A DNA stretch of 34,103 bases from Arthrobacter sp. HY1533 (GCF_027568515.1 NZ_JANKZF010000041.1:1-34103), one strand, 5' to 3'; counted from the stretch's first letter, positions 7,075 to 16,003 are shown. Notes: generated by a model from the letters alone, not told the origin. Numbers and translations: made by a program.

Positions 7075-10000
7075 TCTGCTACTGCTTCGGGATTGTTGTC
7101 GATGGCGTGAAATGCCGCACTTACGTACGGTGTTGGGGTGCTAGCTGGCGGTTCAGGCACGGGGCATCCGTGGACCTCCAAAATTTGGCCCGCTAGCACT
7201 CGGACAGACAGCCGGTCACTCAAAGTGAGCCTGGTAAGTTCCGCAGCTAGGTCGTCTTCGAGCTTGCCGGTTGGCAAGTTCACGCGAACGGTTTCGAGTA
7301 GCCAAGCGGTGCGGCCAGAGTCTAAGTCCTTCCGGAGTATGTACGCGAGTGCTCTTTGGGTTATCCGCGGGCGGACGGCCAGGAGGAACGCGGCAGCTAC
7401 CAATGAGAGCCGTATTTGTTCTCGTGACGCCTGACAGACGGTTGAAAGCGCCAGTGTCGATATGGCGATGGCGAGGTCTTCATCCTGCTCGGGAATCGGC
7501 GCAGGCGTATAGGAGTGCGTACCCGTCATGGCAGTCCCGGGGAGGCGGTGACTGATGATATCGAAAGCTGCGTCCCAGCAATCGGCGGCCGTTCCCCCTG
7601 GGCTAGTTGCGGGTTGTGCGGCGAATGCGGCAATGAGGCCGTGGCTGGTTCCGTAGAAGTCGTATGACGCAGCGGCAACACGGTTGGTGACCGCTGCGGC
7701 GAGAGCACGCTCGGCGGTGTCTGCATCGAGAGCGTGGGCTTGCTCCCATAGTGCTCGGCGTTCCGTGTCGGCGAAGTGTCGCCAGCCTCCGATGCCTCGG
7801 ATGCGCTGGTATGCGGTGACGAGGCAGTAGCTGGCTACCTCAGCAACCGCTGGGTCGGTGTCAGTGTGGGCGGCAAGTCCCCGTCCGAGATCGGCGAAAA
7901 TATCGTTGCCGGAGAATGTGGAGATCTCGCGGGAGATATCGTCGATGAGCGCGAACCCAGCTTCACGCCCTTTGGCTACAGTCAATTCAAGAATGCGGTA
8001 GCCAATTGAGATGGTGGCTGCGTCGATATCCCATGTGGCAGGTGCGTCTTGATAGCGTTCTCTGTCGATTGCATGGGCAATGCTAATGGCACCAGCGCGG
8101 CCCTCAGGGGCCTCCGGGCGTTGAGCTGCAGTTAGGCGCTTGAGGAGCATATGCGTGTCTGGTGAGTGTTCCGACTCGAAGAACGAGGTGCGGTTTTCTG
8201 GGTCTGGGCGCGCTTCTCGGGGAGCGAATTCGGGGCCACCTAGGTTCACCACAGCTTGGATAAGCGCTTGGTCTACGACTTCTTTGGATTGGTTGCTCGA
8301 GTACTGCATCGGTTGATCGTCGTACGACGCTGCGATGTTGTTGGCTAGGACGGCGAGCATCGTGTCGGCGGATTGACTTTTCCCTCGCTCAGTTTCAAGC
8401 TGACTGAGGATGTCTAGATCAACCGATGGTGATCGCCAGGCAATACTGGTGGTGAGCCGGAGCGCGGCGAGGGCTGCAGGGTCGGCTGTCGCGCGGTAGT
8501 TCTGCAGCAGGTAAGTCTGCACTGCATCTGCTCGGGCGTCCTCAAATCCAATGGTGTCGAGATAAAGGTCAGCGGCGTCATGAGTAGCGGCGACAGGGTC
8601 GACAGCCGCGGCAATCTCCCACCATTGGGTGACATAGTGCGACGTGTCGCGGCCGTCTGTATGCTGCCGTACCAAGTAGACCAGGTCGACGATTTTGGCC
8701 AGGCGAGCTCGCGCTTCCGACACGCCTTCAATGTCCTTGATGCTTGCGACGATCTCAGAGAGCGTGGGGTCTTTGTGACCACCGTAGCTAGAGAGGAGTA
8801 TGGTCGCCCGATTCCAGCACTCGTGTGCCTCCTCGATGGCTCCTGCGGCAATGCAGATACGGGCCGTCTCAAGCTCAAACGCAGCTTGTTGACTGTAGCC
8901 TGTGTGGTCGTCGTTGCGGCGTTCACGGATTATGGCCAGTAGGGAGTAAACAGCCCCGATGCCGATGTAATGGGAGACATGTGCGAGGACTGAAAGTAGG
9001 TCATTAGTGGTCAGTGGACCACTTTCGCCGAGGCCTAAGTTTGTAGTCGTTGTTGTACCATCACCTATTGCGATGAGGTGGTCGAGAACTGTGTCCAGAT
9101 CTGATTCCCGTACGACGGTGAGCGAGTTCTCGAGCACTTGGTGGATGAGGGGGTGAATAAAGTAGAGGTCGCACGCGCGCGGCTCTCCGGTGAATGCATT
9201 GGCTTCGGCGACGAGGTCAGCAAGTGCAACGACAACTGCAGTTGACGCGGTTTCTGGTGCCATGTTACCGACGCGTACATCATCTGCAATTCCGATAGTT
9301 GCCACCGTGTAGCGGAGCCATGCCCGGTAGAATCCGACGCCAGACAACTTTACGCCGACTTTTAACACGCAAGATGGGTCGATGGAATGCGCAAGTACTA
9401 GGAGAGTGTGCCATCTTCTGACTTCCGGTTCATTGGCGCTCCCACCCTTGAGGATGACGTCCGTGGCCGCTCCGAGTTCAGAATCGAGATCGGTGATGCC
9501 GAGTCCAGAAACAACGTCTTGTGCGGCGATGCCGTGGAGCATGTACCCGATGGCATCGAGCGTAGGGTCAAGTTCCCACGCTTGGCGTGCCAGATCGTGG
9601 GGGGCCGGGAGCCCGATTGCTCCGTCAGCGGCGAGTCCAGCGAGCGTCAGGTAGGTCGTCGCAGCGTTGGTCGGGTTGGTCATTGCTGCCGCGACCCGGG
9701 GCATGTAGTCCGTAGGCAGTCCTGCCGTGAAAGTTGCCACGAGATCGGGCAGAGAAGCATCAAGCTCGCCTTCTAGGTGTTCGGCGATTGTTGGAATGAG
9801 GGTCGGGTCGATGTCTTGTCGTTGGGCACGGAGTCTAAGCGCTCCGCGTTGGGCGGCTAGTTGGAGTGTTCCGTCGCTGTCGGAGGAGTAGCCGCTCCGT
9901 TCAATCTTGCGTTGTGTTTCCCACCCCTCGATGTATGCCTTCCATGGGGCGGCTGCGCCGGCTCGGTCGACGGCATCACAAACGCGGAGACCCCATTTCG

Positions 10001-12281
10001 GGGAGAACGTGGCCCGGCCATTGTAAATAAGGCGTTCTGAAACGGTCTCGGCCCCGAGGATTTTCACGATAATGTCGGCATACTCGGTTATGGTGTCGGC
10101 GAGTGCTTCATTCTCATATGTGTCGATGGTTTTGCGTATTTCGATGCACTTGACGAGGGTTGGCCAGTCGAGTCGTGATTCAGCTTCGCGTGAGATGACG
10201 CAGAGCGCTCGTTGAAGAGCATCTGGAGAGTGGAACTGCCTAATGCCGTCTGCTACGAAGTGTGGACCGACCAGTGCCGTGAGTTGAGCGTATTCATCAA
10301 GATTCGCGAGAAGGTCAGGCAAGTGGCGGAACGCACGGGAGTCAGTAAGGAATCCGCGACCATCGAGCCACATCACGATAATCCTTCGAATGGAAGTCGC
10401 TGTCTCGTGATCAATGTCGCGGACGATATGCCGTGAGAAACTCTCATGGTGGAGCCGCAACCCGCCCAGTCCCTTCTGGGTGTTCAGAACTGGGGCAAGC
10501 GTCTGGAGGGCGGGAATGACAATGGCTTTGATGGGTGACCCGACAAGTTCTGCCAGTTCGTCGGGGGTGAGCGAAAAGTCGCACAGCGCGAGCGTGTCTG
10601 TGGCAAAGCGTTGGTCAGGGGTCATCGCGTCTCGGAGATATTCGTAGTATTCATCGACCGTCGTGGCAGTGTCTGGGACGAGTTCTAGACGGTGGATAAG
10701 CTCACTGACTGTCAGCGGACCCGGAGTGTCATCCAGCGGTGACGCGCCAAGTGCGAGCTTGCACAGGTACGTCGCGTAGAGCGAGTTTCCGCTGGACCGT
10801 TCATGAACCAACGTGATGATGGTGGTCTCATCAGACGAGCTTACGGGTCCGGTGCCGTCAGGCGATTCGAGTAGGCCGTGCTTGACGGTGAGTGCCTTGA
10901 TCTCGGCTCGGGACATTGGCGGCATCAAGATACGTTCGGAGGCTGGGGCCGCTGGTTCGAGATGGATTCCAGGCTGGCTCGCGATAAGCAGACAGACGCC
11001 AGGCGGGAGGTTGATGGCGGCAAGCTCCTCGACCAAGAGAAATGAGGGGTCTTTCTGCTGGTTAGTGCTGCGACCAACGACTCGGTCTACATGGTCGAGG
11101 CCGTCGACGACGAGGAGAACTTGTTTATCAGGTTGGGCTTTGCGACAGGTCCCTAGCGCCAATTCGAGTGCTTCAATGCTCGTGGCGAATTTGGGGCGCA
11201 GGTCATTGGTTGCTTCAGGGACCGCGTGTCCGAGCTGGTCGAGTAGACTGCCGATGACTGTCTCAGTCAGAACTCGTTCCTGCAAGTGATCGTCGCTTGA
11301 TCCGAGCCAGCAGTGGTGGCGCGCGACCGCCCAGTCATTGTCTCGGTACCTATTCGCAAGCTCTTCGCATAGCCACGACTTCCCTACACCTGGCTCGCCC
11401 ACGACGACGATTCGCCCACCAGCCGCTGCAGTGTTGTCAATATGTTTACTGACCTCTGCCGCTGCGCCAACGCGAGCGACAGCAACTTCAGTCTCGATTG
11501 GGTGGCCCGCAGTGACGGCCCCAAAGTCGACACGCATCCCGAGACGCGGTTCAATAAGATCGCGCCGGACGACTCCGGTATCAACTACACGCGCAGAAGT
11601 GGCTGCTTGAATGAGTGCGTATGCCGCGAATTCGGGAGTGACGTCAGTGTTGGGGGTGCGACCTGCTCCAAGCTCTTCTCGGACGCGTCTGAGAAGAGCG
11701 CGTTCGGCGGGCCCCGGGTCAGCGAAGCTGATGGTTGAGGCCGGTGCGCCAGTGTCAACGATGAGACTGCTGCAGGCACTGCCGAGGTCGTCGTCGCTGA
11801 GGTGCCTGACCAGCTCGGCCCATGGCTTGTTGACGCGCAGCGCCGCAGGTTCGAACCGGTACATCGCCGTTATGATGCCTGGGAGCGGGGCGTTCGGCCG
11901 GCCGGACGAGTCAACAGGCTTCAAGACGGCTGCGAGAGTGTCGTCTGGCTCTTGGTCCCGGACGACAATTCGGTATGTGGTCGCTGGAGACGTGGCTAGG
12001 TCTTTGAGTAGGGAGTCGAAAACCTTGTTGAGCTTCAGGCTTCTGCCATCTTGGGAGAACGTCTCTTTCGACAGCTGACGGTCTGTAGTTGTGTGCTTGA
12101 TTTGTAGACGAACCCGGGTCTTGTTCACATATGAGATGTTGACGTCGTCAAACCGATCCGTATCGAACCCCTTGGTGTCAACCGTGACGGTTTCCGCAAT
12201 GCCCAAGAGGAGGTCAACGAGGGCGACTGCTGTGATGAGGTCTTGATAGAAGTAGCCGTGGTGGGTTGGACCGAGACTCAT
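7071..12281 (-). CDS. STAND NTPase with Cap4/DUF4297-like nuclease N-terminus, putative antiphage protein
   Basis: A 1736-aa protein in three parts. Residues 1-100 read G-YFYQDL at 9-15, FDDVN at 44-48 and RLQIKH at 58-63, the order of a PD-(D/E)XK-type nuclease of the DUF4297/Cap4 group (YQ, acidic residue, QxK with Gln60 and Lys62). Residues about 285-560 form a P-loop NTPase: Walker A GEPGVGKS at 295-302 (Lys301), Walker B LLVVDGLD ending at Asp396. A winged-helix-like part follows (near TPDELAELVGSP). The remaining 1100 residues look like Ala/Leu-rich helical repeats, without a clear motif, as in the sensor regions of STAND proteins. Avs antiphage proteins share this nuclease-STAND-repeat layout; calling this an Avs relative is inference. 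The start ATG 12281 has only a weak ribosome site. Confidence 0.85.
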   Translation of the reverse strand: MSLGPTHHGYFYQDLITAVALVDLLLGIAETVTVDTKGFDTDRFDDVNISYVNKTRVRLQIKHTTTDRQLSKETFSQDGRSLKLNKVFDSLLKDLATSPATTYRIVVRDQEPDDTLAAVLKPVDSSGRPNAPLPGIITAMYRFEPAALRVNKPWAELVRHLSDDDLGSACSSLIVDTGAPASTISFADPGPAERALLRRVREELGAGRTPNTDVTPEFAAYALIQAATSARVVDTGVVRRDLIEPRLGMRVDFGAVTAGHPIETEVAVARVGAAAEVSKHIDNTAAAGGRIVVVGEPGVGKSWLCEELANRYRDNDWAVARHHCWLGSSDDHLQERVLTETVIGSLLDQLGHAVPEATNDLRPKFATSIEALELALGTCRKAQPDKQVLLVVDGLDHVDRVVGRSTNQQKDPSFLLVEELAAINLPPGVCLLIASQPGIHLEPAAPASERILMPPMSRAEIKALTVKHGLLESPDGTGPVSSSDETTIITLVHERSSGNSLYATYLCKLALGASPLDDTPGPLTVSELIHRLELVPDTATTVDEYYEYLRDAMTPDQRFATDTLALCDFSLTPDELAELVGSPIKAIVIPALQTLAPVLNTQKGLGGLRLHHESFSRHIVRDIDHETATSIRRIIVMWLDGRGFLTDSRAFRHLPDLLANLDEYAQLTALVGPHFVADGIRQFHSPDALQRALCVISREAESRLDWPTLVKCIEIRKTIDTYENEALADTITEYADIIVKILGAETVSERLIYNGRATFSPKWGLRVCDAVDRAGAAAPWKAYIEGWETQRKIERSGYSSDSDGTLQLAAQRGALRLRAQRQDIDPTLIPTIAEHLEGELDASLPDLVATFTAGLPTDYMPRVAAAMTNPTNAATTYLTLAGLAADGAIGLPAPHDLARQAWELDPTLDAIGYMLHGIAAQDVVSGLGITDLDSELGAATDVILKGGSANEPEVRRWHTLLVLAHSIDPSCVLKVGVKLSGVGFYRAWLRYTVATIGIADDVRVGNMAPETASTAVVVALADLVAEANAFTGEPRACDLYFIHPLIHQVLENSLTVVRESDLDTVLDHLIAIGDGTTTTTNLGLGESGPLTTNDLLSVLAHVSHYIGIGAVYSLLAIIRERRNDDHTGYSQQAAFELETARICIAAGAIEEAHECWNRATILLSSYGGHKDPTLSEIVASIKDIEGVSEARARLAKIVDLVYLVRQHTDGRDTSHYVTQWWEIAAAVDPVAATHDAADLYLDTIGFEDARADAVQTYLLQNYRATADPAALAALRLTTSIAWRSPSVDLDILSQLETERGKSQSADTMLAVLANNIAASYDDQPMQYSSNQSKEVVDQALIQAVVNLGGPEFAPREARPDPENRTSFFESEHSPDTHMLLKRLTAAQRPEAPEGRAGAISIAHAIDRERYQDAPATWDIDAATISIGYRILELTVAKGREAGFALIDDISREISTFSGNDIFADLGRGLAAHTDTDPAVAEVASYCLVTAYQRIRGIGGWRHFADTERRALWEQAHALDADTAERALAAAVTNRVAAASYDFYGTSHGLIAAFAAQPATSPGGTAADCWDAAFDIISHRLPGTAMTGTHSYTPAPIPEQDEDLAIAISTLALSTVCQASREQIRLSLVAAAFLLAVRPRITQRALAYILRKDLDSGRTAWLLETVRVNLPTGKLEDDLAAELTRLTLSDRLSVRVLAGQILEVHGCPVPEPPASTPTPYVSAAFHAIDNNPEAVAE

Positions 12282-12910
12282 CGCGTTGTATCTGCCCTTC
12301 TGCTTCCGCTCGTCCGAAACTCCTTGTTTCGAACGACAATGGCACGCCCACCTGCGAAAAATTAGATGGCTTCTGCGGCCAGCCCGAGCGAATAGTATGC
12401 TTCACTTTGTAGGGCTCATTGTAGTCACGCTTGTAGGGGAATAGACACTCCATTAGGTCGTGTACCGGTCGGCCCAGCCTGCCCGGTATCCTGATGCCAG
12501 TCACAGATGCCACCTGGTAGCTGCAGCACGTGACTTAATCGGTTCGTGAACTGCAGGTGAAGGACGTGCCATTCTGGGAGATGGGATACCGGCTGCGTAA
12601 AGCCGTGCCCTCCCCGGACGCGTCTAAATGCATGTAAAGCGGCACTCTTACCCAGCGCCACTGTATGGAAGTAAATGTGATCTCGGGTGCCTCGATTTGC
12701 GACGAGGTCTACTCCTTCGGCCAACCGCGCCCCGTGTCCATGGGATTCAGTCCAGTCGTATTGGCGGCCATGTCTGGAAATCAACTTTGAGCATTCGTGG
12801 CGGAATGAAGCAGACTGAGCGCAGCTGAATCGGATGGCTCAGAGCACGACATCTGCGATAAAAGAGTAGATCCGACTCATGAAAACACTGCTGGAGTATG
12901 GCGATTGGGT
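12282..12910. other. Intergenic, promoter region of STAND operon
   Basis: About 630 bases between two minus-strand genes. A promoter for the 1736-aa gene should lie near 12285-12400, where AT-rich patches occur (complement of AGTATGCTTCACTTTGTA at about 12395-12412), but no firm -35/-10 pair was found. An open minus-strand frame at 12425-12784 lacks a ribosome site and looks accidental. Confidence 0.4.
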
Positions 12911-13681
12911 TTACCGGGAGGGGCCCTTGGCTGCGTTGATAGTCTGCGCATGTGCGTCAATATCCGGCCCCGTAAAGAGACGATGAAATGCTTCGTCGAG
13001 CACTCTCGCACCGTCAAGCACCTCGATAGTAGTCAGGTCTGAATCTTCGTGCGTCCCGGCGTTCCCGAGCCATTTAACCGCAAACAACAGGTCGGCGACC
13101 TGCGGGCGGCTAGCATCCGCGTCGCGCCACTCCTTGATACGTTCATGAGCGTTCCGGAACTGCCCAGCTGAGCCAGTCGCGGAGATGCCCTCCGCGGTTA
13201 GGAACCGCTCCACCGTGGCGCGTAGCGCGGTCGAGGCTAGGCCAGGATCGGCGAACAGCACACGAGATGCGCGCAACACGCCGTCTCGAACCTCGTCTGG
13301 AGCAGATTTGGGGATCGGCATCATCAACATGGGTGGGTGCAGATGCGTGATGGTGTAATAAGAGGAGTAGCTGGAACCCTGGTACTCGAACTCGCCATCG
13401 ATCGACTTTTGAGAGTAGTCCACGCGGTAATCACCGGTTCCGTGCACGGCCTGCTGGCAGTCAGGGTTCTCGCACTGCCCGCGAACGACGAACGTGCCTG
13501 AAATCCATTCAGGCTCGAATGCGATATGGCTGTGTGCCGAGGCTGAATCGTGGCCCTCGTCTTCAGCGGGAGCTGAGAAACCAATGTACCCGATCTGGCA
13601 GCTCGGGCATGCGGGACGCGGCCATGGTTGGCGGGACTCGATGGGCTTGGCGAGACTAGAAAGGGCCGGATCCACTGACAT
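12911..13681 (-). CDS. DUF4145 domain protein with N-terminal zinc ribbon
   Basis: A 256-aa protein. Cys25-x2-Cys28 (ACPSCQIGY) and Cys70-x4-Cys75 (CENPDCQ) would hold a zinc ion. Residues about 130-240 match the DUF4145 pattern: a helix ASRVLFADPGLASTALRATV, then FLTAEGI, KWLGNAGTHED and ARVLDEAFHRLF. DUF4145 domains occur alone or fused to restriction enzymes and other defence proteins; their action is not known. A TATAAT sits 8 bases before ATG 13681 on its strand, so the mRNA probably starts at or next to the start codon (leaderless). The gene stands alone between the STAND operon and the integrase operon. Confidence 0.8.
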   Translation of the reverse strand: MSVDPALSSLAKPIESRQPWPRPACPSCQIGYIGFSAPAEDEGHDSASAHSHIAFEPEWISGTFVVRGQCENPDCQQAVHGTGDYRVDYSQKSIDGEFEYQGSSYSSYYTITHLHPPMLMMPIPKSAPDEVRDGVLRASRVLFADPGLASTALRATVERFLTAEGISATGSAGQFRNAHERIKEWRDADASRPQVADLLFAVKWLGNAGTHEDSDLTTIEVLDGARVLDEAFHRLFTGPDIDAHAQTINAAKGPSR

Positions 13682-14167
13682 GTGTATAGATTATAGTCTT
13701 CACAGCTGAGTGCGCTGATGTCTGCGGCGAATCGATGAAAAAGACGAGCTAGGACCCGCTGGCACACTCGGGAGACGTCGCTGTCCACAGCCCCATGAGA
13801 CCTGATGTGAGTTGATAGATGTTGTCGCCTTCCTACGGCTCTACTGCGATCGACGCGACGGCGTAGGCGATGCCTAGAGTCCGGTATTGCGTGGCCTGCT
13901 GTTTCATGCTGATGGAATGCAACATTCTGAAGTTACAGTTCCACTGCACCACGTCTTAGCGGGCAGTTGGAAGCTTGTTGCCTATTCTCAAGACCTTGAA
14001 CACGGACACACCGGGGTAGTTGTCATCTCGTGTTCCTCAGCGAACAAGGGCCCAGCCAAGTCGAAGCACACAACGATATCTATCTACAACCGGATGAGCT
14101 AACCATCCGAATCGTCTCGGCTACTCGGTTAAGAATCCTTCGGTCATGTAGTAAACCGGCTGAATCA
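13682..14167. other. Intergenic, no gene seen
   Basis: About 490 bases between the divergent DUF4145 and excisionase genes. It holds the -10 box of the former at its left edge and a 9-bp inverted repeat at its right edge. A plus-strand frame at 13887-14102 begins only with TTG and resembles nothing known. Confidence 0.4.
13690..13695 (-). promoter_or_regulatory. -10 box of DUF4145 gene, leaderless promoter
   Basis: On the minus strand a perfect TATAAT ends 8 bases before the ATG at 13681. With a usual 6-8 base gap from -10 to start of transcription, the mRNA would begin at the A of ATG. No ribosome site is seen. A -35 box is not obvious. Confidence 0.5.
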
Positions 14168-14202
14168 CCATGAAGTAGGTACAAGTAACTACAACTTCAT
14201 GG
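14168..14202. promoter_or_regulatory. 9-bp inverted repeat at the excisionase ribosome site
   Basis: CCATGAAGT (14168-14176) and ACTTCATGG (14194-14202) are perfect inverted repeats with a 17-base centre. The right arm overlaps the first bases of the GGAGGA ribosome site (14201-14206) of the excisionase-like gene. It could be an operator for an autoregulating HTH protein or, in RNA, a hairpin that hides the ribosome site. Function is inferred. Confidence 0.45.
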
Positions 14203-14210
14203 AGGACATC

Positions 14211-14447
14211 ATGAGCAAGCAGGAACTGCCCGTCATCAAGACGCCCGAAACGGTGTTGGAGTGGCTCTCGCCCTCTGACATCTGCCGTGAAATGCAGATC
14301 CCACTGGCAACCTTCTACACGTGGCGTTCCAAGGGCATCGGTCCGCACGCCTACAAGGTCGGGCGGCATGTGCGCGTCAGCCGTGCGGACCTCGAGGACT
14401 GGCTGGAGCTCCGCTCTGACCCCAAATGGCATCGGGCAGAAGGCTGA
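14211..14447 (+). CDS. Excisionase-like HTH protein next to integrase
   Basis: A 78-aa MerR/AlpA-type winged-helix protein. LSPSDICREMQIPLATFYTW (near residues 20-39) is the helix-turn-helix; AYKVGRHVRVSRADLEDWL gives wing and closing helix. ATG 14211 lies at good distance from GGAGGA; an upstream ATG at 14199 lies before this ribosome site and is unlikely. The stop is 3 bases before the integrase start, so they form one operon, the usual Xis-Int layout of actinobacterial integrative elements. It likely directs the integrase toward excision by binding near the att site. Confidence 0.85.
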   Translation: MSKQELPVIKTPETVLEWLSPSDICREMQIPLATFYTWRSKGIGPHAYKVGRHVRVSRADLEDWLELRSDPKWHRAEG

Positions 14448-14450
14448 GAA

Positions 14451-15553
14451 ATGTCCAGGGAACCGCTCCCACTTGGATCGTGGGGCAACATCAACGTTAC
14501 GCGCAGCGCGGCCGGCACTTGGAGCGCACGCACCAAATACCGCGACATGGACGGCAAGGTACGCCTTGTGGAGGCCCGCGGCCCATCGGGCGCGGCCGCG
14601 CGCCGCAACTTACGGCAGAAGCTTGCCGACCGAAAGACCCCTCGGTACGGTCTGGTGAACCCACGGAGCAGGATCAACGAACTCATCCAGCTGTTTCTCG
14701 CCGAACTTCAGGCGTCGGACAGGGCCGACCGCACCAAAGACAAGTACGAATACAGCGTCAAGAAGTACATCGCTCCTGCCATCGGGGAAGTCCGAATTGG
14801 TGAAGTAACTACTGGCGTCATTGACAATTTCATTCGAAAACTTGTTGAAGATTCAGGCCCTTCAACGGCCCGAACTTGCGGCGCCGTCATGTCTTGGATG
14901 TTCAAACTCGCTCTTCGCCACGATGCCGTCACCGTAAACCCCGTCATCGGAGTGTCGATCCCGAGGAACAAGACCGCCAAACCGCAGGCCCTGGATGCTG
15001 TGCAATACCAAGATCTGCGGGAAACGCTCATTGGCTGGGAACCAGCGCCGGCCCTTGGCCGGCCTCGCACCCAAGAGCTACATGAAATTGCTGACTGCCT
15101 CATCGCGACCGGGGCCCGGCCATGCAAGCTCTTCGCGCTCACATGGGATGACATCGACTTGGATGCCGATCCACCCACAGTGTTCATCAATGCCACGGTC
15201 ATCCGAACCACCGGCGGCGTCCGAATACAAGACCATCCCAAATCCCAGCACGGCATCCGCCACCTGACACTTCCAGATTTCCTAGTGGAGCAGCTCTTGG
15301 AACGCAGGAACCGCCAACGGGAGCTCGATGCCCCCAATCCACTGAACCTGGTTTTCCGTCGTCAACCGGGACGGTGTGCGACGCCAATAACGTTGGCAAG
15401 CTGTGGCGCAAGGTTGCGGACTCGCTGGGATACGAATGGGTAACGCTGAAAACCTTCAGAAAGGCCAATGCCACCCTCATCGCCAGAGCTTTGGGCCCCG
15501 AGGCCGCCTATCAGGCCGGCCACTCCAAGGTGTCCATGACGCAGGAGTACTAG
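14451..15553 (+). pseudogene. Tyrosine integrase, broken by frameshift and amber codon
   Basis: The gene would encode a phage-type integrase: an N-terminal arm-binding part (residues 1-60), a core-binding domain (about 65-165, ELIQLFLAELQAS onward) and a catalytic domain with ATGARPCKLFALTWDDIDLD (first Arg), TLKTFRKANATLI and AGHSKVSMTQEY. Two lesions are seen. One C appears lost near 15356-15357, since adding it turns VFRRQPG into VFPSSTGTVCDANN and joins the two frames. TAG at 15551-15553 directly follows the TAC codon of the predicted catalytic Tyr. Beyond it the frame runs on (IEELRDALDTRSIVDVFKPN) into the repeats and to TAA at 15740. The protein is almost surely inactive. It points to the tRNA-Thr, as expected for an element inserted there. 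Confidence 0.88.
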
Positions 15554-15614
15554 ATTGAGGAGCTTCGCGATGCCCTCGACACGAGGTCAATAGTGGATGT
15601 TTTCAAGCCAAATG

Positions 15615-15811
15615 CCGGGGCTCAACAGGCTCAACCGGCGGTGGAAGGTGGCTATGGGTCTCGACAAGCTCGACCACCGGGCGGGCGGCTGAGCGGTCTG
15701 TACAGGCTCGACCAGCGGAAGAAAGCGGAAGACATGGGTTAAGCCAAAAATGGCCCCTTTCGGGGCCATTCCTTCGCGGCAATTCCGGGTCTCGACAAGC
15801 TCGACCAGCGG
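15615..15811. repeat. Cluster of four REP-like repeats
   Basis: Four copies of a palindromic unit near GGTCTCGACAAGCTCGACCA occur at about 15615-15641, 15656-15681, 15695-15718 and 15785-15811. Copies two and four are almost perfect; one and three are diverged. The same unit, in the opposite orientation, is at 21847-21942. Such units are common in intergenic DNA of Arthrobacter relatives by my recollection. Here they fill the space between the broken integrase and the tRNA. Confidence 0.75.
15749..15770. terminator. Hairpin terminator after integrase
   Basis: AATGGCCCC and GGGGCCATT form a perfect 9-bp stem with a 4-base loop (TTTC). It lies just past the end of the open integrase frame (TAA 15740) and before the tRNA-Thr end on the other strand, so it can stop transcripts in either direction. 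No long T-run follows. Confidence 0.6.
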
Positions 15812-15829
15812 CACATTCCGCACATTCTG

Positions 15830-15903
15830 GGCCCCCTGTCGGATTCGAACCGACGACCCCCGCTTTACAAGAGCGGTGCTCTGGCCAGCTGAGCTAAGGA
15901 GGC
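15830..15903 (-). tRNA. tRNA-Thr (anticodon TGT)
   Basis: Read on the minus strand, a full cloverleaf is seen: acceptor GCCTCCT paired with AGGGGGC (one G-U), D arm TAGCTCAGCTGGCCAGAGCA, anticodon stem CCGCT/AGCGG around loop CTTGTAA with TGT at its centre, and T arm GTCGG-TTCGAAT-CCGAC. TGT reads ACA, threonine. CCA is not encoded. The gene holds the right copy of the 24-bp repeat, so it is the probable insertion target of the island, with the 3' part supplied by the island side. Confidence 0.93.
15842..15865. repeat. Right copy of 24-bp direct repeat, putative att site
   Basis: Identical to 561-584. It covers the 3' strand of the anticodon stem to the T loop of tRNA-Thr, a classic crossover zone for tyrosine integrases. 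The distance between copies is 15,281 bp and the integrase lies about 300 bases from this copy. Identity does not continue to the 3' end of the tRNA, which is unusual for a recent insertion and suggests age or mutation of the left copy. Confidence 0.65.
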
Positions 15904-15956
15904 AGACGCAATCAAGCGCTAGACAAGGCTACCGTGGAGACCACGAAAAATGAAAA

Positions 15957-15987
15957 CCGGCCCCCGCACAGGAAGTGCAAGGGCCGG
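15957..15987 (-). terminator. Terminator of DsbA-like gene
   Basis: CCGGCCC...GCAC and GTGC...GGGCCGG form an 11-bp stem with a small internal mismatch. On the minus strand it is followed by TTTTCATTTTTC, so it is a good factor-independent terminator 17 bases after the stop of the DsbA-like gene. Confidence 0.75.
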
Positions 15988-16003
15988 CCACATAAGAACT
16001 GAG

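Noticed and set aside
12425-12784. Minus-strand open frame of 119 codons
   Set aside because: No ribosome site, no recognisable family and odd composition (many His and Trp); left as intergenic.
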